Source: Roseovarius carneus
Lineage (GTDB): Bacteria > Pseudomonadota > Alphaproteobacteria > Rhodobacterales > Rhodobacteraceae
Direction: 5' to 3'
Assembly: GCF_020141465.1 (NCBI RefSeq)
Contig: NZ_JAHSPD010000001.1
Span: 2,276,374-2,340,373 of the forward strand
Length of the DNA: 64,000 bases
The notes beneath the pieces are model-generated. The model ran no database searches and was not told where the DNA came from. It was given only the letters and a program-made list of their open reading frames with translations. This document shows, one piece after another, positions 1 through 10,381 of this stretch (position 1 is its first letter; each line of letters starts with the position of its first letter). The position numbers and the translations under genes are program-made.

Positions 1-530
1 CAATCCATGCCTTCAAGCGTGCGTGCAAAGGCGCCCAGCCCACGCTCTTCGTCATGCAGCCCCTCGGACCAGTGATCGACGGAGATGCGCAGCGTGAGAC
101 GGTCGCCGAACTCCTCCACCAGTGCTGCAAGCCCGGTTTGCACGGTTTTGCGCATCATTGGGCGCATGGCGTTGGTGAGGATGAGCACGTCAAACCCCGC
201 CTCAAGCGCGCTGCGGGCCATTGTGTTCATCTCGGGGTTCATGAAAGGCTCACCGCCGGTGAAGGCAATTTCGCGGATGGGCCATGCACGCTCTGCGATC
301 TGGGCAAGGTAGTCACGCAGATCGGCGTCTGTGAAATAGACCAGACGGTCATTCTCGGGAGAGCTTTCGATGTAGCAATTGGCGCAGGTGATGTTGCAGA
401 GCGTGCCGGTGTTGAACCACAGCGTCTCAGGATTGGTGAGCGCGACCGTGGCGCGATCTTCGCCCTTGGCGGTGCGCGCGGGATCTTGGAATTTGCCCAT
501 ATTCGCGGGGGCTTCGGTCCCGTCTTTCAT
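1..530 (-). CDS. Radical SAM protein, 3' end cut off by the window edge
   Basis: The first 176 residues of a radical S-adenosylmethionine enzyme are present. The cluster motif CNITCANC (CX3CX2C, Cys45, Cys49, Cys52) should bind the 4Fe-4S cluster that cleaves SAM, and it is followed by the usual beta-2 segment with FTGGEPFMN. The C-terminal part lies outside the window, so the substrate cannot be judged. I chose ATG at 530 because AGAGG lies 8 bases upstream; in-frame ATGs at 536 and 548 are alternatives. It is divergent from zwf with about 155 bases between them. It resembles small stand-alone radical SAM proteins rather than a known cofactor enzyme, but the subfamily is open. Confidence 0.8.
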   Translation of the reverse strand, partial: MKDGTEAPANMGKFQDPARTAKGEDRATVALTNPETLWFNTGTLCNITCANCYIESSPENDRLVYFTDADLRDYLAQIAERAWPIREIAFTGGEPFMNPEMNTMARSALEAGFDVLILTNAMRPMMRKTVQTGLAALVEEFGDRLTLRISVDHWSEGLHDEERGLGAFARTLEGMD

Positions 531-684
531 GATCATCGCCTCTTGCATGTTACGCTTGCGACATGCCCTAGCCTGTCCGGGCCCGTGAGAAAACCCGTGC
601 GGTGGGATTTGACATAGTTGTGAACGCGGGCGTGGCTGATAGACTGCACAGTGGCGGGCAGGTTCGCCCAGTAAGGAGGCTCTC

Positions 685-2139
685 ATGGTATCGCGTGTCA
701 TTCCGGTTGAGCCGTTTGATCTGGTTATTTTTGGCGGCACGGGTGATCTGGCGCGGCGCAAGATCCTGCCGGCGCTGTTCCGGCGGTTTTGTGCCGGGCA
801 GATGGGGCCGGAGGCGCGGGTCATTGGGGCCGCGCGGAGCGAAATGGACACGGCTGCCTATCGTGATTTTGCCCGGTCGGCGATTTTGGAATTCGACGAT
901 GATACGGTCTGCGCCGAAGAAAATCTCAGCGGATTTCTGGAGCAGCTCCATTATGTCACGCTGGATGCGCGTGGCGAGACGGGCTGGGATGCGCTCTCGG
1001 CTCTGATGGTTGAGGGGCGCATCCGGGCATTTTACTTCTCGGTCGGACCGGGCCTTTTCGGGGATTTGGCCGAGCGGCTGCATTCATATGGCATGGCGGA
1101 TGCAGAGAGCCGGATTGTGGTGGAGAAGCCCTTTGGCCGCGATCTGGCGTCGGCGCGCGCACTCAACCAAGGGCTGGCGCAGCATTTTGATGAGACACAA
1201 ATCTACCGGATTGATCATTATTTGGGCAAGGAGACGGTGCAGAACCTGATGGCGATCCGCTTTGGCAACATGCTCTTTGAGCCGCTGTGGAATGCGCAAT
1301 ATGTGGATCATATCCAGATCACCGTGGCCGAGGCGCGCGGCGTGGGGTCGCGCGGCGGGTATTACGACAAATCCGGCGCGCTGCGCGATATGGTGCAGAA
1401 CCATATGATGCAGCTTTTGTGCCTCATTGCGATGGAGCCACCTGCGAAATTTGACCCAGATGCGGTGCGCGACGAGAAGCTGAAGGTGATCCGCGCGCTG
1501 GACCCGGTCGGCGCGGACGATGTGGTGCGGGGGCAGTATGAGGGCACCAAGGAGCGGCCGGGATACCGCAATCAGGTGGAAAACCGCGACACCCATACCG
1601 AGAGCTTTGTGGCCCTGCGCGCCCATATCGGCAACTGGCGCTGGTCGGGCACGCCGTTTTATCTGCGCACCGGCAAGAGGCTGAAGGCGCGCGCGAGCGA
1701 GATTGCCGTCGTGTTGAAGGAGGCGCCGCACTCGATCTTCGGCACGCAAGCAGGGCATCATGCCAATATCCTCACGATCCGCCTTCAGCCCAATGAGGGG
1801 ATTGAGCTGGGCGTGACCATTAAGGAACCGGGGCCGGGGGGGATGCGCCTTGTGGATGTGCCGCTGGACATGACATTTGCCGAGGCGCTGGGGCCCGATA
1901 CAGCCGATTTTCCCGATGCCTATGAGCGGCTCATCATGGACGTGGTGCGCGGGGATCAGACGCTTTTCATGCGTGGCGATGAGGTGGAGGCGGCATGGCG
2001 CTGGACCGACCCGATCATCGAGGGGTGGCAAAATTCAAGCGTGGCCCCAATCCTTTACGCCTCGGGCAGTTCCGGCCCCGATGATGCGCTCATGTTGATG
2101 CATCGCGATGGACGCCGCTGGCGGGAGATACGGGCATGA
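685..2139 (+). CDS. zwf: Glucose-6-phosphate 1-dehydrogenase
   Basis: Oxidises glucose 6-phosphate to 6-phosphogluconolactone with NADP or NAD, the entry step of the Entner-Doudoroff and oxidative pentose phosphate pathways in the cytoplasm. The 484-residue length is normal. The N-terminal nucleotide-binding loop GGTGDLARRK (residues 12-21) and the active-site segment RIDHYLGKE are intact. The start is supported by AAGGAGG a few bases before ATG. The stop overlaps the start of pgl by four bases, so the two are probably translationally coupled and co-transcribed with pgi. Roseobacters mostly use the Entner-Doudoroff route for glucose, which fits this block. Confidence 0.97.
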   Translation: MVSRVIPVEPFDLVIFGGTGDLARRKILPALFRRFCAGQMGPEARVIGAARSEMDTAAYRDFARSAILEFDDDTVCAEENLSGFLEQLHYVTLDARGETGWDALSALMVEGRIRAFYFSVGPGLFGDLAERLHSYGMADAESRIVVEKPFGRDLASARALNQGLAQHFDETQIYRIDHYLGKETVQNLMAIRFGNMLFEPLWNAQYVDHIQITVAEARGVGSRGGYYDKSGALRDMVQNHMMQLLCLIAMEPPAKFDPDAVRDEKLKVIRALDPVGADDVVRGQYEGTKERPGYRNQVENRDTHTESFVALRAHIGNWRWSGTPFYLRTGKRLKARASEIAVVLKEAPHSIFGTQAGHHANILTIRLQPNEGIELGVTIKEPGPGGMRLVDVPLDMTFAEALGPDTADFPDAYERLIMDVVRGDQTLFMRGDEVEAAWRWTDPIIEGWQNSSVAPILYASGSSGPDDALMLMHRDGRRWREIRA

Positions 2140-2810
2140 ATTTCATTGAATACGCAGATGCCGAGATGATGGCGATGGATCTGGCCAATGTGCTGGTGGG
2201 TGAGTTGGGCGCGGTGCTGCGCCATCAGGACCGCGCGCTTTTGGTGGTGCCGGGGGGCAGCACGCCGGGGCCGATTTTCGACAGCTTATGTGCCGCCAAT
2301 CTCGACTGGGCGCGCGTTGATGTTTTGCTCAGTGATGAGCGCTGGCGGCCCGAAGAGCATGTGCGCTCCAACACACGGCTGATCCGCGAGCGGCTTTTGG
2401 TGGGGCGGGCGGCGGCGGCCAATCTGTTGCCGCTCTACATGAAGGGGCGCACCCCTGCGGAGGCGGCGCCGCAGCTTGCGGGGCGGATCGCGGGGCATTT
2501 GCCGATCTCGGTGATGCTCTTGGGGATGGGCACGGATATGCACACGGCCTCGCTTTTTCCGCGCGCGCCGGGGCTTGAGGCCGCGCTTGATCCGCATGCG
2601 CCGATCCTTGTGCCTGTTGAGATGCCGGACGCGCCAGAGCCGCGGATCTCGCTCAGTGCGGCGGTGCTCAATGGGGCTATGTCCAAGCATATCGTGATCA
2701 CCGGAGCGGCCAAGCGGCGCGCGATTGAGGCCGCGCGGGGCCTGCATCCGCGTGAAGCGCCTGTGGCCGCGATCTTGGGCGATGCGACCGTGCATTGGGC
2801 AGAGGCGTGA
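2136..2810 (+). CDS. pgl: 6-phosphogluconolactonase
   Basis: Hydrolyses 6-phosphogluconolactone to 6-phosphogluconate, directly after Zwf. The 224 residues match the usual DevB/Pgl-type length. The sugar-phosphate isomerase-like fold is indicated by VVPGGSTP (residues 38-45), by DVLLSDERW in the middle and by LLGMGTDMHTASLFP further on. Its ATG overlaps the zwf stop (ATGA), the standard coupling in this family of bacteria. Reading continues straight into pgi, so the three genes supply 6-phosphogluconate and balance it with fructose 6-phosphate. Confidence 0.95.
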   Translation: MNFIEYADAEMMAMDLANVLVGELGAVLRHQDRALLVVPGGSTPGPIFDSLCAANLDWARVDVLLSDERWRPEEHVRSNTRLIRERLLVGRAAAANLLPLYMKGRTPAEAAPQLAGRIAGHLPISVMLLGMGTDMHTASLFPRAPGLEAALDPHAPILVPVEMPDAPEPRISLSAAVLNGAMSKHIVITGAAKRRAIEAARGLHPREAPVAAILGDATVHWAEA

Positions 2811-2815
2811 GCGAT

Positions 2816-4417
2816 ATGTGGGAAGGGCTCAAAGCCCAGGCCGAGGCTGCGCTGGCGCGCGGTATCACGCCGCTCTTTGAGGATGCCGGGCGGGCCGAGG
2901 CGTTTTCGATCTGGGCGGATGGGATGCTCTTTGATTATTCCAAGACCCACCTCGATACGGCTGCGCGGGCCGCCTTGCTGGCGCTGGTAGAGGAGAGCGG
3001 TGTCGCGGCGCGGCGCGCGGCGATGTTCTCGGGTGCCAAAATCAACGAGACCGAAGGGCGCCCGGTGCTGCACACGGCCCTGCGCGGCCTCTCGGGCGGG
3101 CCTGTTATGGTGGACGGTGCGGATGTGATGCCGGGCGTGCGCGAGACGCTGGCGCGGATGCGCGCCTTTGCCGAGGCTGTGCGCGGCGGGCGGTTTCAAG
3201 GGGCGGGCGGGGCGATCACCGATGTGGTCAATATCGGGATTGGCGGCTCGCATCTTGGCCCTGAAATGGCGACGCGCGCGCTTGGCCCGTTTCACGATGG
3301 GCCGCGGTGCCATTTCGTGTCCAACGTGGATGGGGCCGACATTCAAGGCGTGCTGCAAGAGATTGATCCCGAAACAACTTTGGTAATCGTCGCCTCCAAG
3401 ACATTCACCACGGTTGAGACGATGACCAATGCCGAAACCGCCCGTGTATGGATGGCGCGCGCGCGCGCGGATACGGGCGCGCAATTCGTGGCGCTATCCT
3501 CTTCTGAGGAACGGGCCGCCGCCTTTGGTATACCGCCCGAGCGGGTGTTTGGGTTTGAGGATTGGGTCGGCGGGCGCTATTCGCTCTGGGGGCCAATTGG
3601 GCTGTCGTTGATGATCGCCATCGGGCCGGACGCGTTTGAGGAGATGCTGCGTGGAGGCGAGGTGATGGACCACCATTTCCGCAGCGCGCCGATGGATGCG
3701 AACATGCCTGTGATGTTGGCGCTGCTTGGGCTTTGGCACAGCCGTGCGTGCGGGTTTCCGACCCGTGCCGTGCTGCCCTATGATCAACGGCTGGGGCGGC
3801 TTCCGGCCTATCTGCAACAGCTTGAGATGGAATCGAACGGCAAGCGCGTGGCGCGCGACGGGACCACCTTGGACGGGGCCAGCGGGCCTATTGTCTGGGG
3901 GGAGGCGGGCACCAATGGGCAGCACGCGTTCTACCAGCTTCTGCATCAAGGCACGCAGATCGTGCCTTGTGAATTTATCGTGGCTGCCCAAGGGCATGAG
4001 CCGGACTTGCCCCATCACCACAGGCTTCTTGTGGCCAATTGCCTTGCGCAATCCGAGGCGCTGATGCGCGGACGCAGCCTTGACGAGGCGCGCGCATTAA
4101 TGGCCGCAAGCGGGCTGAGCGGGGCAGCCCTTGAGCGGCACGCGCGCCACCGGGTCTTTCCGGGCGGGCGGCCCTCCAGCACGCTGATCTATGACCGGCT
4201 TACGCCCTATCGGTTGGGGCAGATTGTGGCGCTTTATGAGCACCGTGTTTTTGTCGAGGGCGTGATCCTAGGGATCAATTCGTTTGATCAATGGGGGGTC
4301 GAGCTGGGCAAGGAATTGGCGGTTGAGCTGGACCCTTTGATGGCGGGTGCGGACGCGCAGCACAAGGATGGCTCAACTCAAGCCCTGTTGCGGTTCTACC
4401 GCGACAAACAAGGCTGA
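2816..4417 (+). CDS. pgi: Glucose-6-phosphate isomerase
   Basis: Interconverts glucose 6-phosphate and fructose 6-phosphate. The 533-residue protein shows both family signatures: GGRYSLWGPIGLS in the middle and GINSFDQWGVELGK near the C-terminus. I placed the start at ATG 2816 because AGAGG sits 10 bases upstream. A GTG at 2807 that overlaps the pgl stop (GTGA) and a TTG at 2795 are in frame and cannot be excluded; they would add 3 or 7 residues. It is the last gene of the zwf-pgl-pgi run and converges on eno. Confidence 0.96.
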   Translation: MWEGLKAQAEAALARGITPLFEDAGRAEAFSIWADGMLFDYSKTHLDTAARAALLALVEESGVAARRAAMFSGAKINETEGRPVLHTALRGLSGGPVMVDGADVMPGVRETLARMRAFAEAVRGGRFQGAGGAITDVVNIGIGGSHLGPEMATRALGPFHDGPRCHFVSNVDGADIQGVLQEIDPETTLVIVASKTFTTVETMTNAETARVWMARARADTGAQFVALSSSEERAAAFGIPPERVFGFEDWVGGRYSLWGPIGLSLMIAIGPDAFEEMLRGGEVMDHHFRSAPMDANMPVMLALLGLWHSRACGFPTRAVLPYDQRLGRLPAYLQQLEMESNGKRVARDGTTLDGASGPIVWGEAGTNGQHAFYQLLHQGTQIVPCEFIVAAQGHEPDLPHHHRLLVANCLAQSEALMRGRSLDEARALMAASGLSGAALERHARHRVFPGGRPSSTLIYDRLTPYRLGQIVALYEHRVFVEGVILGINSFDQWGVELGKELAVELDPLMAGADAQHKDGSTQALLRFYRDKQG

Positions 4418-4419
4418 GG

Positions 4420-4442
4420 GGCGGGCGCTGCTCAGGCCCGTC
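4420..4442. terminator. Possible hairpin between convergent pgi and eno
   Basis: A seven-base stem (GGCGGGC with GCCCGTC, one G-U pair) with a nine-base loop lies in the 33 bases between the two stop codons. There is no clear T-run on either strand, so this is a weak candidate for a shared terminator. Confidence 0.25.
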
Positions 4443-4450
4443 GCCGTCTC

Positions 4451-6686
<2,236 letters not shown>

Positions 6687-6690
<4 letters not shown>

Positions 6691-7466
6691 GCCCTGAGCT
6701 TCACCCAGATCGGCACGTGATCCGATGGTTTGTCACCCGCGCGGGTCATCTTGTCGATTTGGCAATCTTCTAGCAGATCGGCGCAGGCGGGGCTGAGCAG
6801 GAAATGATCAATGCGGATGCCGTCATCGCGGTTCCATGCGCCGGCCTGGTAATCCCAGAACGTATAGTGGCCCGGCCCTTGGGTGCGGGCCCGGAACGCC
6901 TCGGTGAAGCCCAGCGCCATGAGACGGCGGAAAGCCGCGCGGCTTTCGGGACGGGCGAGGGCGTCCTCTTGCCAGACCTCGGGGCGCTTGGCATCCTCAT
7001 CTTGCGGGATGATATTATAATCTCCAGCCATCAAGAAAGGTTCCTCCAGCGCCAAAAGGGCCTCGGCGCGGGCGTGCAGACGCTCCATCCATGCGAGCTT
7101 GTAGTCGTATTTCGGCCCTGGTGCGGGGTTCCCGTTTGGTAGGTAAAGACCACAGACGCGCACCGGCGTGTCGCCCATCACAGTGGCCTCAATCCAGCGG
7201 GCCTGTTCGTCACTGTCGTCGCCGGGCAGGCCGCGTGTCACATCTTCCAGCGGCAGCTTGCTGAGAATTGCGACGCCGTTGAAGCCCTTCTGCCCATGTG
7301 TCTCGACCGTGTATCCGCGATCCTCGAAAAGTTCGCGGGGGAAACCCTCGTCTACGGATTTGATTTCCTGAAGTAGGGCCACGTCTGGGGCGGCCTCATC
7401 CAGCCAAGCGGGCAGGGCGTTGATGCGGGCCTTGATGCCATTGATGTTGAAACTCGCGATCTTCAT
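6687..7466 (-). CDS. xth: Exodeoxyribonuclease III / AP endonuclease
   Basis: A DNA repair nuclease of the exonuclease III family, cutting at abasic sites and removing blocked 3' ends. The 259 residues fit the family. The N-terminus KIASFNINGIKAR, the metal-binding LLQEIKSVDE, the catalytic GDYNIIP with the following acidic stretch, and the C-terminal SDHVPIWV are all present. The open frame extends 50 residues upstream to 7616, but the family N-terminus fixes the start at ATG 7466. It is divergent from the FTSSL-repeat gene across a 361-base AT-rich spacer. Confidence 0.95.
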
Positions 7467-7827
7467 CGGCGGACCTCTCTGCTGCGTCCCTCCTCTATGG
7501 CGCGCGTCGCAGGGCAGTGCAAGCGGGCGGGTGAGGCGGAATTCATCGTGCATGCGAATCGTCTTTGTATGAATTGAGTGGGTGAAGTGAAATGCTCGCA
7601 TAAGTGGTATGATCAAATTCTGTGGGTAAGTTTGTGGTTAAGTCAGGGATAAATTTTTTGCGGCAAAAAAGGGCCGTAAGAAAAGTGCTTATTCCAGAGC
7701 ACTTTAGGAATAAATCGCCAGTTTTATGAGGTTTTTTGAATCTATTTTTAGGTGAAATAGGCTTGGCAGCTTCAACCTTAGGTGTAATCCTGAGGCTATT
7801 GTAAATTTCAATATAGGGAAGAATGCC
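7467..7827. other. AT-rich divergent intergenic region
   Basis: The spacer between xth and the FTSSL-repeat gene is distinctly AT-rich in its right two thirds (about 7600-7820), unlike the flanking genes. It must carry the promoters for both directions. No reliable -35/-10 pair could be assigned. It contains overlapping inverted repeats (listed separately) about 120 bases before the repeat gene. No coding frame in it looks real. Confidence 0.6.
7682..7713 (+). promoter_or_regulatory. Overlapping inverted repeats in the leader of the FTSSL-repeat gene
   Basis: AAAGTGCT (7682-7689) pairs perfectly with AGCACTTT (7698-7705). The loop bases TATTCC (7690-7695) pair with GGAATA (7707-7712). In RNA these stems either exclude each other, giving a two-state switch, or form a tight pseudoknot with a shortened first stem. 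In DNA they could be an operator. Whether the region is transcribed is not known. Confidence 0.35.
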
Positions 7828-8304
7828 ATGTCCGCACAACTTAAAGAAGAAAATATGATCACATCCACCGCAACCGAGACGGCGTCCGATTTTGGTGCGA
7901 GCCTGTTTGATGGTGGCTCCGTGGAGGCGTTCACCTCCTCGCTTGGCCCGGCCATGTCGGGCGCGGCTGAGACTGGCGAAGGACTTGAGATGTTCACCTC
8001 GTCGTTGGCGCCAAATGCGACCCATATCGCATCGGGCGACGTGACCGGCGCGTTCACCTCTTCGTTGATCGCGCAAGGCTCCAGCGTCTCTGCGGGTGAG
8101 GCGACAGAGGCGTTTACCTCCTCGCTCAGCCCTGCGACCACGGCAAAGCTCTCGGATGGGGATGCGGTTCAGGCCTTCACCTCGTCGCTGGCGCCACGTG
8201 CGGTGGCCGGTGAGGCAACTGGGGCTTTCACCTCGTCGCTGGTGATGGCTACGGCTAAGGCGGATGATGGCGATGCGACTGAAATCTTCACGTCCAGCCT
8301 CTAA
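7828..8304 (+). CDS. FTSSL-repeat protein, candidate multi-core precursor
   Basis: A 158-residue protein of no family I can name. After a leader-like N-terminus of about 28 residues, the motif FTSSL occurs seven times (residues 35, 56, 76, 96, 117, 134 and 154). The first six copies are 17-21 residues apart, and the last ends exactly at the C-terminus. Each copy has Gly six residues before the Phe, usually followed by Asp or Glu, and Ala, Met or Ile just before the Phe. FGASL at 22-26 may be a decayed eighth copy. It has no Cys, no signal peptide and no membrane segment. GGGAAG precedes the ATG. Codons differ between copies while the peptide stays fixed, which suggests selection on the protein. 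It could be a modified-peptide precursor or a repeat scaffold that binds a partner. Confidence 0.85.
   Translation: MSAQLKEENMITSTATETASDFGASLFDGGSVEAFTSSLGPAMSGAAETGEGLEMFTSSLAPNATHIASGDVTGAFTSSLIAQGSSVSAGEATEAFTSSLSPATTAKLSDGDAVQAFTSSLAPRAVAGEATGAFTSSLVMATAKADDGDATEIFTSSL
7912..8301 (+). repeat. Seven in-frame repeats encoding G-x5-FTSSL
   Basis: The units are about 60 bases long (51-63 between Phe codons). Only the peptide G-[D/E/G]-x-x-x-[A/M/I]-FTSSL is conserved. Serine codons vary (TCC, TCG, TCT, AGC), as do the Leu codons, so the repeat is ancient or maintained at protein level rather than freshly duplicated DNA. Confidence 0.9.
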
Positions 8305-8353
8305 GCGATAAGCGAAACGGGGCGCGCAGCACCTGACCATGAGGAGCATTGCC

Positions 8354-9448
8354 ATGCACAACATCGTCCAACTGAACATCCCGTTTCGCCAACACAGCAA
8401 GGCCGCCCGTCAAGCAGCCCTGCTGAGCACCTTCGCCCATGCCCGCCGCAGCAAGGATGATGTTTTCTGGCTCAAGGAAAACGCCGAAATGCTCAACATC
8501 CTTCAAAGTACCGGGCAAAAACTGGGGCGGGAGGCGCTCTCGACCTTTGATGCGTTTTACGATCAGATCGAGACGCGTGTGGAGTTTTTCCCGCAATATT
8601 ACCGCTTCTTACTGTCGATCTGTCTCGATCTGGAAGATCTCGGGATGCCTGGTTCCAAAGGGGCCGCGCTGACCGCTTGGGCCGCAGAGCAGAGGCTTGC
8701 GGAGGCCGAGCTTTCAGATCTGCAACGGGCCGAGGCGCGGCGTCTTTGTGCGCGCCGGGGCGTTGAGGCCTTGCCGCAGGACCACGCGCTTGAGGCGCGG
8801 CTGCGCCAGTTTGCGGGCCGTGCAGAGACATTCGCGCTGCCCAACAAGAAGGCGGCATATGAGCTTACGCATATCGTTTTCTACCTGTCGGAATATGGCA
8901 CGCATGATCCGCAGATTTGCGCCGCCATTCACCAGAGCCTTCTCTTCGCCGGAACGCTCGCGTTTCTGGATTATAACGCCGACCTTCTGGCCGAGATTTG
9001 CATCGCCCTCTGTTTTGCGCGCAAGGCCCCGCCACCCCCTTGGGAATTGTGGCTGACACAGCAGTTGAACTGCTTTAGGCTCTCGTCACGTAACAACGCA
9101 GGGTTGCAGGATGACTATCACGAATATCTTATGCTGAATTGGTTTTTGGATCAGTCTGGCCATGATGGATTTGCAGCACAAGTGCCGTTGGGTCGCGTGA
9201 CGTTTTCGCGTGTGCGCCCGCAAATAGGCCCACTGCGTGAACTCTCCGAGACAATGTATGCGATGGGCGCGCACCGGTCGGATGATTGGGAGGTGATGCG
9301 CGAGGCCGTGTCGAACCGTGTGTCGGATCAGACGCAGGCAGCTTTGATGGCAGCCGAAGCGTCAACGGCTGAGTTTGGGGCGTTTTTCGCCGGGTTCGCA
9401 CGGGTGGGGTTGCATTCCAGCCCGACACCACAGGAGGCCTTGGCATGA
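8354..9448 (+). CDS. Uncharacterised soluble protein paired with the FTSSL-repeat gene
   Basis: A 364-residue protein I do not recognise. It appears mostly alpha-helical with no signal peptide or membrane span. The most family-like segment is YELTHIVFYLSEYG (residues 169-182), with a His in a helix-like context that could be catalytic or metal-binding; C-rich radical SAM, kinase and YcaO motifs are absent. The start is ATG 8354, with AGGAG seven bases upstream; the frame opens earlier at 8339 without a better site. It lies 49 bases after the repeat gene and overlaps the next gene by four bases. The context suggests it acts on, binds or regulates the repeat protein; this is inference. Confidence 0.75.
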   Translation: MHNIVQLNIPFRQHSKAARQAALLSTFAHARRSKDDVFWLKENAEMLNILQSTGQKLGREALSTFDAFYDQIETRVEFFPQYYRFLLSICLDLEDLGMPGSKGAALTAWAAEQRLAEAELSDLQRAEARRLCARRGVEALPQDHALEARLRQFAGRAETFALPNKKAAYELTHIVFYLSEYGTHDPQICAAIHQSLLFAGTLAFLDYNADLLAEICIALCFARKAPPPPWELWLTQQLNCFRLSSRNNAGLQDDYHEYLMLNWFLDQSGHDGFAAQVPLGRVTFSRVRPQIGPLRELSETMYAMGAHRSDDWEVMREAVSNRVSDQTQAALMAAEASTAEFGAFFAGFARVGLHSSPTPQEALA

Positions 9449-10362
9449 TCGTGGCGCGCTATGGTCTGATCGCCGGGGTGGCGATGACGGCGCTTTATAC
9501 GCTGCTTATCGCCTCCGCTGATGGGATCACCAAGATGTTCGCGGCGACCTACGCAGCCCCTCAGCTTTTTGCCCTTTCCGGTGCAATTGTCGCGCTCCTC
9601 GCGCTGACTGCCGGACGTCTGAGCCCGGCGCGGCGCGGGATGCGCACCAAATGCCCGCGCGCCATGGCCGTGCGTAGCGCCGCGACCGTCCTTGGGGCGG
9701 TGTGTTTCTTTTATGCCTTCCGCCTTTTGCCCTTTGCCGAAGTGTTTCTCTTTATCGCCTTGATCCCGCTCTTCACGGGGCTTTTGAGCGGCCCGGTGCT
9801 GAATGAGCCTGTGCGCCCGCAAGCATGGGCTGCCTTGATGCTCGGCCTTGTGGGGCTTTTGTGCCTCGCGCCGGAGGGGCTCAGCTCGGTTCAGGTGGGG
9901 CATGGCGTGGCGTTGGCTGCGGTGCTTTTGGGCACGGTGTCGATGATGGCCTCTCGGTATATCGGCACCCGCGACGACAATCTTCTGCCGCAGGTTTTTT
10001 ATCCCAATCTCGCGCTCGCCATCATCATGGCTGCGGCGCTCCCGTTTGTCTGGCAGCCGATGGGCATGGCCGATTTCGGCTTGGCCTGTCTCTATGCGGG
10101 GCTGCTATTTGGCGCGCGCTGGGTTCTGGTGGCGGCGTTCAAGGCGATGCCCGCCTATGTGGTCACGCCGCTCATGAACCTGCAGTTCATCTGGATGGTG
10201 GTGATTGGCGCGGTTGTCTTTGGAGAGGTGCCTGGGATGGTGGTGTTTCTCGGCGCGGGTCTTGTGATCACGGCGGGGGCTTGGCTCGTCTACGATCAGG
10301 CCGCACCGCATATCGCGGTGCGCCGGGCCGAGCGTAAGGCGGCCACATTAGCGGCAGAGTAA
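9445..10362 (+). CDS. DMT-superfamily (EamA) transporter coupled to the FTSSL operon
   Basis: A 305-residue inner-membrane protein with about ten hydrophobic helices in two halves, as in EamA exporters. The C-terminal tail is basic. It starts in an ATGA overlap with the preceding uncharacterised gene, so its synthesis is probably coupled to it. In this position it is a natural candidate for exporting, or importing a building block for, whatever the repeat protein and its partner make. EamA proteins usually carry small metabolites, so transport of a short peptide would be unusual. It converges on erpA 19 bases later. Confidence 0.88.
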   Translation: MIVARYGLIAGVAMTALYTLLIASADGITKMFAATYAAPQLFALSGAIVALLALTAGRLSPARRGMRTKCPRAMAVRSAATVLGAVCFFYAFRLLPFAEVFLFIALIPLFTGLLSGPVLNEPVRPQAWAALMLGLVGLLCLAPEGLSSVQVGHGVALAAVLLGTVSMMASRYIGTRDDNLLPQVFYPNLALAIIMAAALPFVWQPMGMADFGLACLYAGLLFGARWVLVAAFKAMPAYVVTPLMNLQFIWMVVIGAVVFGEVPGMVVFLGAGLVITAGAWLVYDQAAPHIAVRRAERKAATLAAE

Positions 10363-10381
10363 TCCGCCGCGCAGGGCACGC

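Noticed and set aside
1-530. Radical SAM enzyme as maturase of the FTSSL-repeat protein
   Set aside because: It lies over 7 kb away on the opposite strand with zwf-pgl-pgi, eno and xth between; nothing links the two beyond presence in one window.
54-617. Plus-strand frames over the first 600 bases
   Set aside because: They oppose the radical SAM gene, whose CX3CX2C motif is clear on the minus strand.
7912-8301. Possible CRISPR array
   Set aside because: The repeats are in frame, diverge synonymously and have no constant DNA repeat or uniform spacers; no cas genes are nearby.
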